Assembly (NCBI RefSeq): GCF_007829335.1
Contig: NZ_VIWO01000012.1
Span: 1 to 64,000 of the forward strand
Length of the DNA: 64,000 nucleotides
From: Chitinophaga polysaccharea
GTDB lineage: Bacteria; Bacteroidota; Bacteroidia; Chitinophagales; Chitinophagaceae
Direction: 5' to 3'
Below, piece by piece: positions 53,499 through 63,048 of the stretch. The notes under the pieces were generated by a model. It did not search any database and was not told the DNA's origin. It was given only the letters and a program-made list of their open reading frames with translations. Numbering within the stretch: position 1 is the stretch's first letter; every line of letters starts with the position of its first letter. A program made the translations under genes and the position numbers.

Positions 53499-54656
53499 TC
53501 AGAACCATATCAATGGATTACGGATGGGGAGGTTCCGGATCACCTCTTCCGTTGCCGGATCCTGGTCGAGGGAAAGCCATAAGCGATAGTAATCTGTTTG
53601 GTGTAATGCAGCTGCACCAAATACAAGGAAAGGCTGTGCTACCGGCCAATTATGCCAGTACATCACATCTTGGGCATAAGGCCAGGTCTGTTTATTTTTT
53701 ACATAGGGAAACATGAAGGCGATGCCCTTTACCATGCTGCAACCCTTGTCGGTAGTATATTGCCACAAGTTGTTACCGGTAGTACTCAGCAGCTGACAGA
53801 TAGCAGACATGGCATCCAGATTAAACAACGAGTAGCCGTAAGGTTTAGTACGTTTCAGCTCCCTGGGAAAACTGCCGTCCTCCGCCATCTGCATGGGTAG
53901 CAATACGGTTTTATATCGTTCGCTGCAAAATGTGAGTAGTGGTTGGTCGCCCGTAAACCGGGCAAAAGCAGCCACCTGCATTACCCAGCAGGTACCGTGA
54001 TTGTTGGCGGCATTCATTTCGTCTTTACCATACGGATGGGTGGTAAGCCATTGCAGGTATTCCTGAAACCAGTTTTTAAATGCCTGCAGATCCCGGTCAG
54101 GAATAACCCCCGCCGCTTCCATAATACGCAGGGCCTGCACTACTTCCATCAGTTGGATGGTATCAATAATACCGATTCCCCGCCCCGTAGCACGGCCCTT
54201 GATCGCCTGTGCGTATAAAAGAGAAGGGGTCATACGGGTAGCAGGATCTTCCAGCCATGCCCGCGCATGTAATAAGGCGTGCTGCAGGTAGGTATTGTCA
54301 CGGGTAGCGATATACCCCGCTGCCAGGGCTCCCATTATCCGGCTAAACCGGATCATTACCTGCCGGTGCGCTACGAAATTATCGGGATTGGTTTGTCCGT
54401 CGCGTTGAATATAGGGGCTATCCGGATGTACCGGATCCGGCCACCAGTAATCCCCTTCCGAATAAAAGTCATGCAATCCGCCAGCGCTACGTTCACAATG
54501 AAACGCTGTAATGGTTTGAGGCGACTGTTGCAGCGCCCATTGCGCCCGGCGCATAATAGCGGGACGGGTATCTTTCAATAGTTGTTGCACATCAGGTACC
54601 TGCCCCTGTGCCACCATTGAAATATATAACAGTAACGACCATACGAAATAACGCAT
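53499..54656 (-). CDS. Alginate lyase family protein (PL38-like)
   Basis: Exported protein of 385 residues, signal peptide ending near VAQGQ (about 19). It has the alginate-lyase-superfamily alpha/alpha-barrel pattern: WWPDPVHPDSPYIQRDGQTNPD (about 71-92), and NNHGTCW with Asn219 and His220 as candidate catalytic residues. DAMSAICQL and QDVMYWHNWPVAQPFL follow. It should cleave uronate-containing polysaccharide, but the exact substrate (alginate, glucuronan or other) cannot be told. It lies 32 bases downstream of the GH95 gene on the same strand, so they are likely one operon. Confidence 0.83.
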   Translation of the reverse strand: MRYFVWSLLLYISMVAQGQVPDVQQLLKDTRPAIMRRAQWALQQSPQTITAFHCERSAGGLHDFYSEGDYWWPDPVHPDSPYIQRDGQTNPDNFVAHRQVMIRFSRIMGALAAGYIATRDNTYLQHALLHARAWLEDPATRMTPSLLYAQAIKGRATGRGIGIIDTIQLMEVVQALRIMEAAGVIPDRDLQAFKNWFQEYLQWLTTHPYGKDEMNAANNHGTCWVMQVAAFARFTGDQPLLTFCSERYKTVLLPMQMAEDGSFPRELKRTKPYGYSLFNLDAMSAICQLLSTTGNNLWQYTTDKGCSMVKGIAFMFPYVKNKQTWPYAQDVMYWHNWPVAQPFLVFGAAALHQTDYYRLWLSLDQDPATEEVIRNLPIRNPLIWF

Positions 54657-54688
54657 TTCACTACTTTTTAGTAATCTTTCTGCTTAGT

Positions 54689-57211
54689 TCATAAAACCCG
54701 GTAAATTTTACCAGGTGCAGTTGGAACATCATACTCAAATACTTTTCCCAACTGCAACCCTGGCAATTTCGTTGCATCTTTTACGATTGTTTTTCCCAGC
54801 GTTTGCAGCTGGTAAAATGGATTAGCATTTTGACCAGCTGCAGGGCGAATAGCTTTTCCATTGATGGTAACGGGAACGCGGGTACGAATGCGGCAATTAC
54901 CTCCCAGCAGTGATTTAATGGTAGCATGTGTGAGCTGTCCGTTGCGCCATTCCATAGCTACTTCAAATCCGCCTCTTGCCTTCAATCCTTTTACACTGCC
55001 GGACGGCCAGGCGTCCGGCAGTGCCGGTAACAGGTATATTACGCCATCATGACTTTGCAGCAACATTTCCGTAATACCGGAAGTAACCCCGAAGTTGCCA
55101 TCTATCTGGAAAGGCGGATGAGCATCAAATAAATTAGGGTAAGAACCGCCGCTTTTATCCGCCACACTTACGGTTTGCCCGCCGGCAAGAAATAATTGTT
55201 TATTCAGCATGGTGTAAGCATGGTTGCCATCTTCGAGGCGGGCCCACCAGTTTATCTTCCACGACTTAGACCATCCGGTGCCGCCATCGCCACGCAACAG
55301 CAGGCTACGCTTGGCAGCCGCTGATAGTATGGTATCCCTTCTGGGCGTGATAAAGTTGCCGGGGAACAGGCCATAAAGGTGAGATACGTGCCGATGGCTG
55401 TCTTCCGGATCATCCCAGTCTTTGTACCATTCCTGCAATTGACCATATTGCCCCGTGTGGAACGGGTATATATCTGCCATAGTACGACGGATACGGGCCA
55501 CTAAGGCAGTATCGCGCTGTAACACGGTGGCAGCCTGTATCACATTATTAAACAAGTCGTGGATAATGGAAAGGTCCATGGTGGAGGCGATGCTCACCGT
55601 ACCGGCGCGTTTACCGTTGATCCGGAAATTATTCTCCGGTGAGGTAGAAGGATTCGTGACCCATTGTCCGGCATCATTTTTCACGAGCCAATCGAGCATG
55701 AATACCGCGGCATCTTTAAGATCGGGATATGCTTGCAGCAGCATTTTTTTATCGCCGGTAAACAGGTAATGTTCCCATAGATGGCGACTAAGCCAGGCGC
55801 CTCCCATGGGCCAGATGGCCCAGGTGGGATTTCCGGTTGGATCAGCGAAATCGAATCCCCCGGCGGGATTGGTCATTCCCCATATGTCGGAATTATGATG
55901 TGCTACCCATCCGTTGGCACCATAATTAACGGAAGCAGTAAGCCGTCCGTGTTGGGCCAGGCGGTGAATAAATTCAAACAGCGGGGCGCCGCAATCGGAT
56001 AAATTGGCCGTTTCAGATGGCCAGTAGTTCATTTCTGTGTTGATATTAATCGTATAGTTGGAGCCCCAGGGTGGTTGCATTTCTTTGTTCCAAAGCCCCT
56101 GCAGGTTCATCGCAGGGCCATTTTTGCGCGAGCCCGCAATCATCAGGTAGCGGCCATATTGATACAACAGGGTGATCAGCTGGGGATCGCTGTTACCGCC
56201 GTGTGCCGTATATATTTTCAGGCGTTCATCTGTAGGATATGCTGCCATGCTATCGATGCCCAGGTGCAACGATACCCGGCTGAATAGTTCCGTATAGTCT
56301 TTAACGTGATTACTTTTCAATTGTGCATATCCGGCTGCTTTTTGCAAGGGAGCTGCGGCGGCCTGGTGGGGGTCTTTCCCATTGGGTTCGCCATCTTTAA
56401 AGCTGGTACCCACAGATAGTAACAATACGGCTTCTGTGGCACCGGATACCTGTATACCGCTGGTATCGGTTGTTATTTCCCCGCCGGTGCTGCGGGCTTC
56501 CAGGTGCACTTCATAGTTGATGCCTTTATCGCCATATACAATTTGTTTAGTTTCATAAGCCCTGGCGGCCACATACTCCGGGCAGCGACCTTTCATTACC
56601 AGGTAATGATTATTCACCACGCTATTGGTATGCGGCATACCATTATCGAAGCGGGTGCGGAAGTTGAGTTGTCCTTCTTTCGTGGAGGTATAGCGTATTA
56701 CCAGCAGTTGCTGGGGATAGCTGCAAAATACTTCTCTCGTATAGGCGACACCGTTTACCTGGTAGCTAACGCGGGCGATGCCATCGTTAAGGTCCAGTTC
56801 ACGATGATACTGTGTGGCATCTCCGGGGATATCGTTATCAATCAGCAGGCTGCCAAGGGTGAGGTACCGGGCGCTGTATGTGCCCATCATCTGGCGCGCC
56901 AGTTTGGTAGCGGCGGTATAGTCTTCCTGGAACAGGAGTTGCCGCATCTGCGGTAGTAATTCTTTTGCCTGGGGATTGTTGCCGTTGCGGGGTACACCCG
57001 ACCAGAGGAAACCTTCGTTGAGCTGTAGTTGTTCCTGTTGTACGCCACCAAATACCATGGCGCCGATGCGGCCATTGCCTACCGGCAGGGCTTCCACCCA
57101 TTGCTGCGCTGGTTGCCGGTACCAGAGCTTCAGCAACGAATCTTCCGGCAAACCGGCAAAGGCATTTCCGGTGAGCAATAACAGGGTAGATGCCAATAAA
57201 TACTTTATCAT
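54689..57211 (-). CDS. Glycoside hydrolase family 95 (alpha-L-fucosidase/galactosidase)
   Basis: Exported enzyme of 840 residues, signal peptide ending near AFAG (about 20). N-terminal beta domain (about 25-290; LPVGNGRIGAMVFGG), a helical linker, the alpha/alpha barrel (about 335-750) and a C-terminal beta domain. Residues matching the known GH95 active site are visible: Asn389 and Asn391 in NYTININTEMN, Glu526 in TSPENNF, Asp703 in QIDGNFG. It removes alpha-1,2-linked fucose or related sugars. Divergent from the AraC gene at 57448. Confidence 0.93.
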   Translation of the reverse strand: MIKYLLASTLLLLTGNAFAGLPEDSLLKLWYRQPAQQWVEALPVGNGRIGAMVFGGVQQEQLQLNEGFLWSGVPRNGNNPQAKELLPQMRQLLFQEDYTAATKLARQMMGTYSARYLTLGSLLIDNDIPGDATQYHRELDLNDGIARVSYQVNGVAYTREVFCSYPQQLLVIRYTSTKEGQLNFRTRFDNGMPHTNSVVNNHYLVMKGRCPEYVAARAYETKQIVYGDKGINYEVHLEARSTGGEITTDTSGIQVSGATEAVLLLSVGTSFKDGEPNGKDPHQAAAAPLQKAAGYAQLKSNHVKDYTELFSRVSLHLGIDSMAAYPTDERLKIYTAHGGNSDPQLITLLYQYGRYLMIAGSRKNGPAMNLQGLWNKEMQPPWGSNYTININTEMNYWPSETANLSDCGAPLFEFIHRLAQHGRLTASVNYGANGWVAHHNSDIWGMTNPAGGFDFADPTGNPTWAIWPMGGAWLSRHLWEHYLFTGDKKMLLQAYPDLKDAAVFMLDWLVKNDAGQWVTNPSTSPENNFRINGKRAGTVSIASTMDLSIIHDLFNNVIQAATVLQRDTALVARIRRTMADIYPFHTGQYGQLQEWYKDWDDPEDSHRHVSHLYGLFPGNFITPRRDTILSAAAKRSLLLRGDGGTGWSKSWKINWWARLEDGNHAYTMLNKQLFLAGGQTVSVADKSGGSYPNLFDAHPPFQIDGNFGVTSGITEMLLQSHDGVIYLLPALPDAWPSGSVKGLKARGGFEVAMEWRNGQLTHATIKSLLGGNCRIRTRVPVTINGKAIRPAAGQNANPFYQLQTLGKTIVKDATKLPGLQLGKVFEYDVPTAPGKIYRVL

Positions 57212-57447
57212 TAACTGCTTATTTTCTTAACTATGTGAAATGCCGGTCCAACAAACGGTATAACATATACGTTTTTTCATCCGTGGGCTGCTTATCTTCT
57301 ACAGGTATATAGTTGCCTGGTGGCATTATTTACCGAAAATATGCAATCGATTGTATTAAAACAGATGCAATTTTATCTATTTCAGGTATCTTTTTCAGAG
57401 CGAGGTACAATAATTAGCCGGCATATTCGTCTGCCTATTATATCGCT

Positions 57448-58329
57448 ATGAGAAAAAACAAACAACACGTCATTGCATCTTACCGGCTGGAGGATTTATT
57501 GATTGACCCTGGTTTGTTGATTGACGTTCATTATAAAGCTACCGGAGAGATAAGTCATGCACCGCATGCTGACTTAAACAAGGCGCACCGGCACGAGTTT
57601 TACACACTGATTGTTGCCCGTAAACAGCGTAGTCAACATATGGTGGATTTCCAGCAGGTAGTGCTGCCTCCGGAAAGTGTGTTTCTTTTATCGCCCTGGC
57701 AGGTGCACATGCCGGGGGATATTGAAACAACAGAAGATCTTTTCCTGATTTCTTTTATGCCTGACTTTATACCGGCAGATATATCTATATCCCCGTTTAC
57801 GATGAAGGAAGCCATTATTCCGCCTACAGTGGCATTCAACGAAATATGGCATCTATGCGAAGTGTTACAACTGGAAGTCAGCCACCGTTGCGCGCAACAG
57901 GAACAGCTACTGCAGCATTACCTGGCAATATTGCTGATAAAATTTATGCGTTGTTTACCCGATCAAAGCACCAGTAATACCCCGCCGCCTGCATTGCTCA
58001 CCCGCTACCGGGAATTGATGGAGGTGCATTTGCGTCGCTGGATCAGCCCTGCCGACTATGCAGACGCCCTACATGTAAGCGCGGGTTACCTGAATGAAGT
58101 GGTGAAGCAGGAAACTGGTCAGACTGCATCCGCCCTGCTGGCGGCCCGGCGTGTATTGGAAGCCAAACGGATGTTATTGCATTCGGCACTTGGTATTAAG
58201 GAAATCGCCTGGCACCTGCGATTCAATGAGGTCACTTATTTCAACCGTTTTTTTAAAAAGCATACCCATCAAACACCTATGGCTTTTCGCATTACCAGCC
58301 GTGAAAAGTATAATTATAACCCGGAATAG
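57448..58329 (+). CDS. AraC-family transcriptional regulator
   Basis: 293 residues: an N-terminal cupin-type sensing domain (about 25-160; HRHEFYTLIVARK and SVFLLSPWQVHMP) and a C-terminal double helix-turn-helix (about 190-285; ADALHVSAGYLNEVVKQETGQ and IKEIAWHLRFNEVTYFNRFFKKHTHQTP). It is divergent from the GH95/lyase unit and lies 104 bases before the siderophore-interacting-type gene, so it could control either side. Confidence 0.9.
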   Translation: MRKNKQHVIASYRLEDLLIDPGLLIDVHYKATGEISHAPHADLNKAHRHEFYTLIVARKQRSQHMVDFQQVVLPPESVFLLSPWQVHMPGDIETTEDLFLISFMPDFIPADISISPFTMKEAIIPPTVAFNEIWHLCEVLQLEVSHRCAQQEQLLQHYLAILLIKFMRCLPDQSTSNTPPPALLTRYRELMEVHLRRWISPADYADALHVSAGYLNEVVKQETGQTASALLAARRVLEAKRMLLHSALGIKEIAWHLRFNEVTYFNRFFKKHTHQTPMAFRITSREKYNYNPE

Positions 58330-58433
58330 TATAATAATGGGGACCTCCAGGTCCGGTAGCTTTGCTGCCATTAATCCCGCCGGCCCTCCTATTCATTGCC
58401 GGTGAATTATTTAATATCCAAAAAGTAGCTTAC

Positions 58434-59096
58434 ATGTTTTCAATTAAAGAAAGGGCGACCCATTTATTAATGTCGCGTATACGAAAAACCGCCCAGGTAA
58501 CCACTGCAAAACGAATTGGCAATTTTCTTTTACAACTTGATCTGCAATTACCACAATCTTTACCCTGCCGTTGTACACAACATCTCAAGTGCGAGGTGGG
58601 AACGCATGCTTACCGCGATTATACGGTAGCCAACTGGAATGCTGACACGCAAACCGCCACCTTACTGGTCAATTGCGACCATGAAGGAACCGGCAGCTAT
58701 TGGGCCATGGACCTGCAACCCGGGGAAGATGTATTTTATATAGGGCCTGGAGGTGGCAGCGCACAGCCAGATACCAGGCATGTGATATGCATTGGCGATG
58801 CATGTGCAGCAGGCCATTTTCATTCCCTTTATCAACATATCAGCCCGGAACAGGATTTCCATTGCTTTCTGCAGCTGGATGAGCCGAATACCACCCAGGT
58901 GTTGCAAATGCCGGTGCAGCCGTTATCCAATAACGAACATTATTTTACGGATTTGCAGGAATGGCTGTATCATTATCAATTTCCCGTAACAAACACTACT
59001 TACTATGTGGCAGGCAATCATCAGCTGGTCAGGTTGGTACGCGCGTCGTTACGTGGACAAGGGGCCTCCGTAAAGTCGCAGGGCTTCTGGGGCTAG
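58434..59096 (+). CDS. Siderophore-interacting protein (SIP) type FAD/NAD reductase
   Basis: About 220 residues from the ATG at 58434. It shows the FAD-binding segment around YRDYTVANWNADTQTATLLV, the mixed HEGTGSYWAMDLQPGEDVFYIGPGG stretch, and a C-terminal reductase part (YYVAGNHQLVRLVRASLRGQG). The family reduces ferric siderophores in the cytoplasm. The protein is a little shorter than usual, and the N-terminal part diverges. It follows an AraC gene, an arrangement known for such reductases. No siderophore transporter is nearby. Confidence 0.8.
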   Translation: MFSIKERATHLLMSRIRKTAQVTTAKRIGNFLLQLDLQLPQSLPCRCTQHLKCEVGTHAYRDYTVANWNADTQTATLLVNCDHEGTGSYWAMDLQPGEDVFYIGPGGGSAQPDTRHVICIGDACAAGHFHSLYQHISPEQDFHCFLQLDEPNTTQVLQMPVQPLSNNEHYFTDLQEWLYHYQFPVTNTTYYVAGNHQLVRLVRASLRGQGASVKSQGFWG

Positions 59097-59108
59097 TGCC
59101 TGGTGGCC

Positions 59109-59711
59109 TTACACCAGGTGTTCTTTCATCGCCTTTACAATGGCATTGGAACGGGAGTTGACATCCAGTTTGCGGTAAATATTCATGATATGGGAACGTA
59201 CGGTTCCCACGCTGATATGACATCCATCAGCCACCTGTTTATAGGTGTCGCCATTTACCAGGCATCGTAAAATTTCTTTTTCCCGCGGCGATAGCCCATA
59301 AGGGTCCTGGTGCACCTGCTTTTCCTTCCGGAAATAAGCCAGTACCTTGTTGACCGCCACTAAATTCGACTGCAAAGCCGTCTCATAGACCTGAGAAATA
59401 AACTCTGACAAAGAAACCGGTGGCATATAATCCGGTTCAAATTCTTTTGTAACTGCCGACACCGTTGTTAGTTCCTGTTCCTTCTCATTCAAGGTGAGCA
59501 ATAATACATTAATGTCAGGGTACGCTGCTTTTACTATGCTGGCGGCTTCTATCGCAGTCAATCCAGGTATCTCTATATCCATAAAAACCAGGTTGCAGAT
59601 ATCTTTTGCTAATTGTTGTAACATTTCTGATGATTCGCTGTGCAATCCAGACACTTCCAAGACGCGCGCTTCTCCCAAACTACCAGGACTTATAGGCCGC
59701 ACTTTTTTCAT
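59109..59711 (-). CDS. LuxR/NarL-type regulator with reduced receiver domain
   Basis: 200 residues: a receiver-like N-terminal part (about 14-110) with a possible phospho-acceptor Asp45 in FMDIEIPG, and a GerE helix-turn-helix (about 139-199; LSPREKEILRCLVNGDTYKQVADGCHISVGTVRSHI). The acidic pair normally at the N-terminus and the conserved Lys near the end of the receiver are not visible, so phosphorylation is doubtful. No histidine kinase is adjacent. It is convergent with the SIP gene, with 12 bases between. Confidence 0.82.
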   Translation of the reverse strand: MKKVRPISPGSLGEARVLEVSGLHSESSEMLQQLAKDICNLVFMDIEIPGLTAIEAASIVKAAYPDINVLLLTLNEKEQELTTVSAVTKEFEPDYMPPVSLSEFISQVYETALQSNLVAVNKVLAYFRKEKQVHQDPYGLSPREKEILRCLVNGDTYKQVADGCHISVGTVRSHIMNIYRKLDVNSRSNAIVKAMKEHLV

Positions 59712-60053
59712 AATATTCCTTTTGGGTTATGTATATTCATATGAAATCTCCCATTGATAACTGCAAGTTTTCGGAAGCTGGTATGGTTGATAATTAAAAA
59801 TGGAAAGATTACACGGTTTCCATACCCGTAACAAATTTGAAACAATTACATGCAGCAGTCAATCGGATAACTATATGGTTTTTCAATAAATATTAATATA
59901 CAATTTGTTCTATATTACAAATAAAACAAACGTATAACGTGGTACTCTTCAGTTTTTTGTTGGATTAACAGGAATGTAAAGGTTTCTCAATCAACTCTTT
60001 AAAAGTTGGCACTCTCCTCATTTAAAACAAATTATATTTAAATACATATATTA
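59712..60053. other. Gap between the LuxR-type gene and the sulfatase
   Basis: 342 AT-rich bases with no gene I can support. It should hold the LuxR promoter: on the minus strand TACGTTTG at 59927-59934 matches a -7 box, but it is over 200 bases from the start and has no -33. No clear terminator for the sulfatase gene was found. Confidence 0.4.
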
Positions 60054-61514
60054 CTATTGTACCTTTCCAGCCGCTCTTCGCTCTGTTCCTTTCGCGCCGG
60101 TCAGGTCATCTCCCAAATCGTTTCGGTATTTTTCTGCTACCGCCAACAGCGACTTCACCACGTCCGGAAACTGCTTCTGTACATCCAGCGTTTCTCCCGG
60201 ATCACGGCGCATATCGTACAAAGCCAAAGGCACATCTACCTCTGGTTGCGCACCCGGGAAACCATCATAACCTGGCAAGTTCAACTTATAAGTTCTGGCC
60301 CTGTGCGGTAATACCAGCTTCCAGGGGCCTTTACGAATAGCCTGTAAACTATTTACCTGGTAATATACGGCCAGCTCATCGCGTGGGTTTGCATCCGGGT
60401 CATTAAATAACAATGACTTCACATCTACTCCATCAATTTTTCTAACCGGTAAACTTGCACCGCACAAGTTGGCAATGGTAGGCAGTAAATCGATGGTGGC
60501 CGCCATTTTATTACATACCGTCCCCGCAGGAATCTTACCGGGCCAGCGCATAATACAGGGCACCCTGATTCCCCCTTCCCAGGAAGTGCCTTTGCCCTCC
60601 CGCAGTCCACCGGTATTTCCGGCATGATTGCCATACGATAACCAGGGACCATTATCGCTGGTAAACACCACCAGCGTATTATCAGCCAGTCCGTTTTCTT
60701 CGAGGGTTTTTAACACCTCTCCTACCGACCAGTCAATTTCTGTGATCACATCTCCAAATAAACCATCTTTACTTTTTCCTTTATGTTTATCTGATACTGC
60801 AATAGGCACATGCGGCATACTATGCGCCAGGTAAAGGAAAAAAGGCTGCTGCTTGTTGGCTCTAATAAACTTGCAGGCCCGCTCCGTATAGATAGTCGTC
60901 AATTGCGCCTGATCATCGAGCGTACGGATATATTTCAACGGCTTATTTCCTTCTATCAAAGGTAAAGCCGGATAATTTTTACGTGAGTTGGTAGATGTGT
61001 CTGCATAAGGCTTTCCATCATAGTGTACCGGCCACATATCATTGGAATAAGGCAATCCCAGGTATTCATCAAACCCATGTTGCAAAGGCAGCCAGGGTAC
61101 TTTACTACCCAAATGCCATTTCCCCACCATACCGGTATGATATCCCCGCTGTTTCAGGACGGTCGCAATAGTTTGTTCCGCTGTATCCAATGCAATAGGT
61201 GCTGTAGGCCACAAAGCACCATTAATCCCCACCCGGTTGGGATAGCAGCCGGTCAGCAAACCTGCCCGGGAAGCAGAACATACCGCCTGCGCTACATAAA
61301 AATAAGTGAATCGCATGCCCTGTGCAGCCATGCGGTTAATGTTAGGCGTATGCCAGGGCGTACCTGCATAGCATTCAAGATCCCCATATCCCATATCATC
61401 CATAAAGATGATCACAATATTCGGAGGCTTAGCGGCTGGTGATGGCTTTGTAAAACTAAACGAAACCACCGCCAATAACAGCAATATAGCCGTGCAATAA
61501 TAAGCTCTTCTCAT
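60054..61514 (-). CDS. Exported sulfatase (S1 family, Cys type)
   Basis: About 486 residues from the ATG at 61514, which gives a clean signal peptide (RRAYYCTAILLLLAVVSFSF); the frame extends to 61568. The metal-binding Asp pair is in FMDDMGYGD (39-40), and the modification motif CSASRAGLLTG has Cys79, to be turned into formylglycine. Ala replaces the usual Pro at the third position. SDNGPW and the mid-region NTLVVFTS are typical. It removes sulfate esters from sugars. It lies downstream of the GH29 gene with 154 bases between. Confidence 0.92.
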   Translation of the reverse strand: MRRAYYCTAILLLLAVVSFSFTKPSPAAKPPNIVIIFMDDMGYGDLECYAGTPWHTPNINRMAAQGMRFTYFYVAQAVCSASRAGLLTGCYPNRVGINGALWPTAPIALDTAEQTIATVLKQRGYHTGMVGKWHLGSKVPWLPLQHGFDEYLGLPYSNDMWPVHYDGKPYADTSTNSRKNYPALPLIEGNKPLKYIRTLDDQAQLTTIYTERACKFIRANKQQPFFLYLAHSMPHVPIAVSDKHKGKSKDGLFGDVITEIDWSVGEVLKTLEENGLADNTLVVFTSDNGPWLSYGNHAGNTGGLREGKGTSWEGGIRVPCIMRWPGKIPAGTVCNKMAATIDLLPTIANLCGASLPVRKIDGVDVKSLLFNDPDANPRDELAVYYQVNSLQAIRKGPWKLVLPHRARTYKLNLPGYDGFPGAQPEVDVPLALYDMRRDPGETLDVQKQFPDVVKSLLAVAEKYRNDLGDDLTGAKGTERRAAGKVQ

Positions 61515-61668
61515 CCGGGATGTTTGACAATAAAAAATGGTGAGCATAAAAATATACATCTTCCGCATAATTTCTACAAAAATCTTTCTGCGCCGGATTT
61601 TTAAAAAAATGGGGAAACAGAAATGGCCGACGCCCTTTCCATCTCCCCGATAGCTAACAAAAAACTTT

Positions 61669-63012
61669 CTATTGCAATACGAGTTCTATCACTGGTATTT
61701 CATCATTAGGCTTGCGCACCGGTAAATCCAGCGCCAGGTCTCCTTTATCCGTACCATGCATTTTTATTTCAGAACCATCGCTCAGCAATTGCGCATATTT
61801 CACTTTGCCTTTTAAACCTGGCAATTCGAAACGCTGCAAGGGATAATCCAACAGGTGTACATACAACCTTTTTGTGGTAGGATTGTAGGTCAACAGGCTG
61901 TTATCCGGACGCTTAAATTCTGCCGGCGCTTCTGTACATCCATAAATAGCACGACCATTTACCTGCATCCATTCTCCCATTCCTTTCAGTCTTTCCTGCG
62001 CACGGGTATCGAAAGTGCCACGGGAAGTAGGACCTACATTCAGTAACAGGTTACCGCCTTTGCTTACTGATTCAATCAGGAGTACCAGTAATTGCTTGTT
62101 GTCTTTCCAGGAAGTTTCATCACGGTAATATCCCCAGGATCCGGAGAAAGTTTGACAGGTTTCCCAGTGAACACGCTTACCATTACGGGTGGGCCATTCA
62201 GATACCTTGTACTGCTCTGGTGTAGCAAAGTCGCCGCCATCCTCGTATTCGCCCAGGTCGAGGCGATCGTTGATGATAATGCCTGGTTGCAGCTTGCGGA
62301 TCATTTTAATCAGGTCCAGTGAATTCCAGTCGTTATGATCTTTTCCATGCTCACCAGGGAAAGAGAAGTCCGTCCACAGGATATCAATCTTACCATAGTT
62401 GGTCATCAACTCTTTCAACTGATTTTTCAGGTAGGCCCGATATTTTTCCATATCACGGCCTTTGTTCAGCCTGTCGTAATCTTTCGGATCGTTAGGGCGC
62501 TGCGGATGTACACGATCAATCGTATAATCAGGATGATGCCAGTCGATCAGTGAATAGTAGAATCCAACTTTCAGACCTTCGGCACGAAATGCTTCCACCC
62601 ATTCTTTTATCAGGTCTTTTTTGGCAGCTGTATTAGTGGCCTTATAGTCGGTAAATTTTGAATCGAACAGGCAGAAACCTTCATGGTGCTTGGTGGTAAT
62701 CACCGCATATTTCATTCCCGCCGCTTTCGCCTGGCGGGCCCATTCCCGTGGATTGTACAGGTCGGGGTTATAGAGATCGAAATACTTTTGATAGGCACTG
62801 TCTGTTAAACGTTCGTAATTCTTTATCCATTCATGACGGGCAGGCATTGAATACAGTCCCCAGTGAATAAACATACCGAAGCGGTCATTTACCCACCAGG
62901 CCAGCCTGTCCTCTTTTTGTGCGTCTGTTTCATTAAAGATTTTCTTTTCCTGGGCCTTCCCTTGCAGGAAAAAGCTCAGCAACATGGCAACACAAATTGA
63001 TAGTTTCTTCAT
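61669..63012 (-). CDS. GH29 alpha-L-fucosidase
   Basis: Exported enzyme of 447 residues, signal peptide ending near GKAQ (about 21). The catalytic barrel shows RFGMFIHWGLYS (about 44-55), TTKHHEGFCLFDS (about 106-118) and the nucleophile Asp215 in ILWTDFSFPG. It cleaves alpha-fucosyl links. It is 36 bases downstream of the partial glycoside hydrolase on the same strand, so they form an operon, perhaps with the sulfatase. Confidence 0.93.
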   Translation of the reverse strand: MKKLSICVAMLLSFFLQGKAQEKKIFNETDAQKEDRLAWWVNDRFGMFIHWGLYSMPARHEWIKNYERLTDSAYQKYFDLYNPDLYNPREWARQAKAAGMKYAVITTKHHEGFCLFDSKFTDYKATNTAAKKDLIKEWVEAFRAEGLKVGFYYSLIDWHHPDYTIDRVHPQRPNDPKDYDRLNKGRDMEKYRAYLKNQLKELMTNYGKIDILWTDFSFPGEHGKDHNDWNSLDLIKMIRKLQPGIIINDRLDLGEYEDGGDFATPEQYKVSEWPTRNGKRVHWETCQTFSGSWGYYRDETSWKDNKQLLVLLIESVSKGGNLLLNVGPTSRGTFDTRAQERLKGMGEWMQVNGRAIYGCTEAPAEFKRPDNSLLTYNPTTKRLYVHLLDYPLQRFELPGLKGKVKYAQLLSDGSEIKMHGTDKGDLALDLPVRKPNDEIPVIELVLQ

Positions 63013-63048
63013 AATGATAATTTATACAGATTTGGTTTGATACACTGT

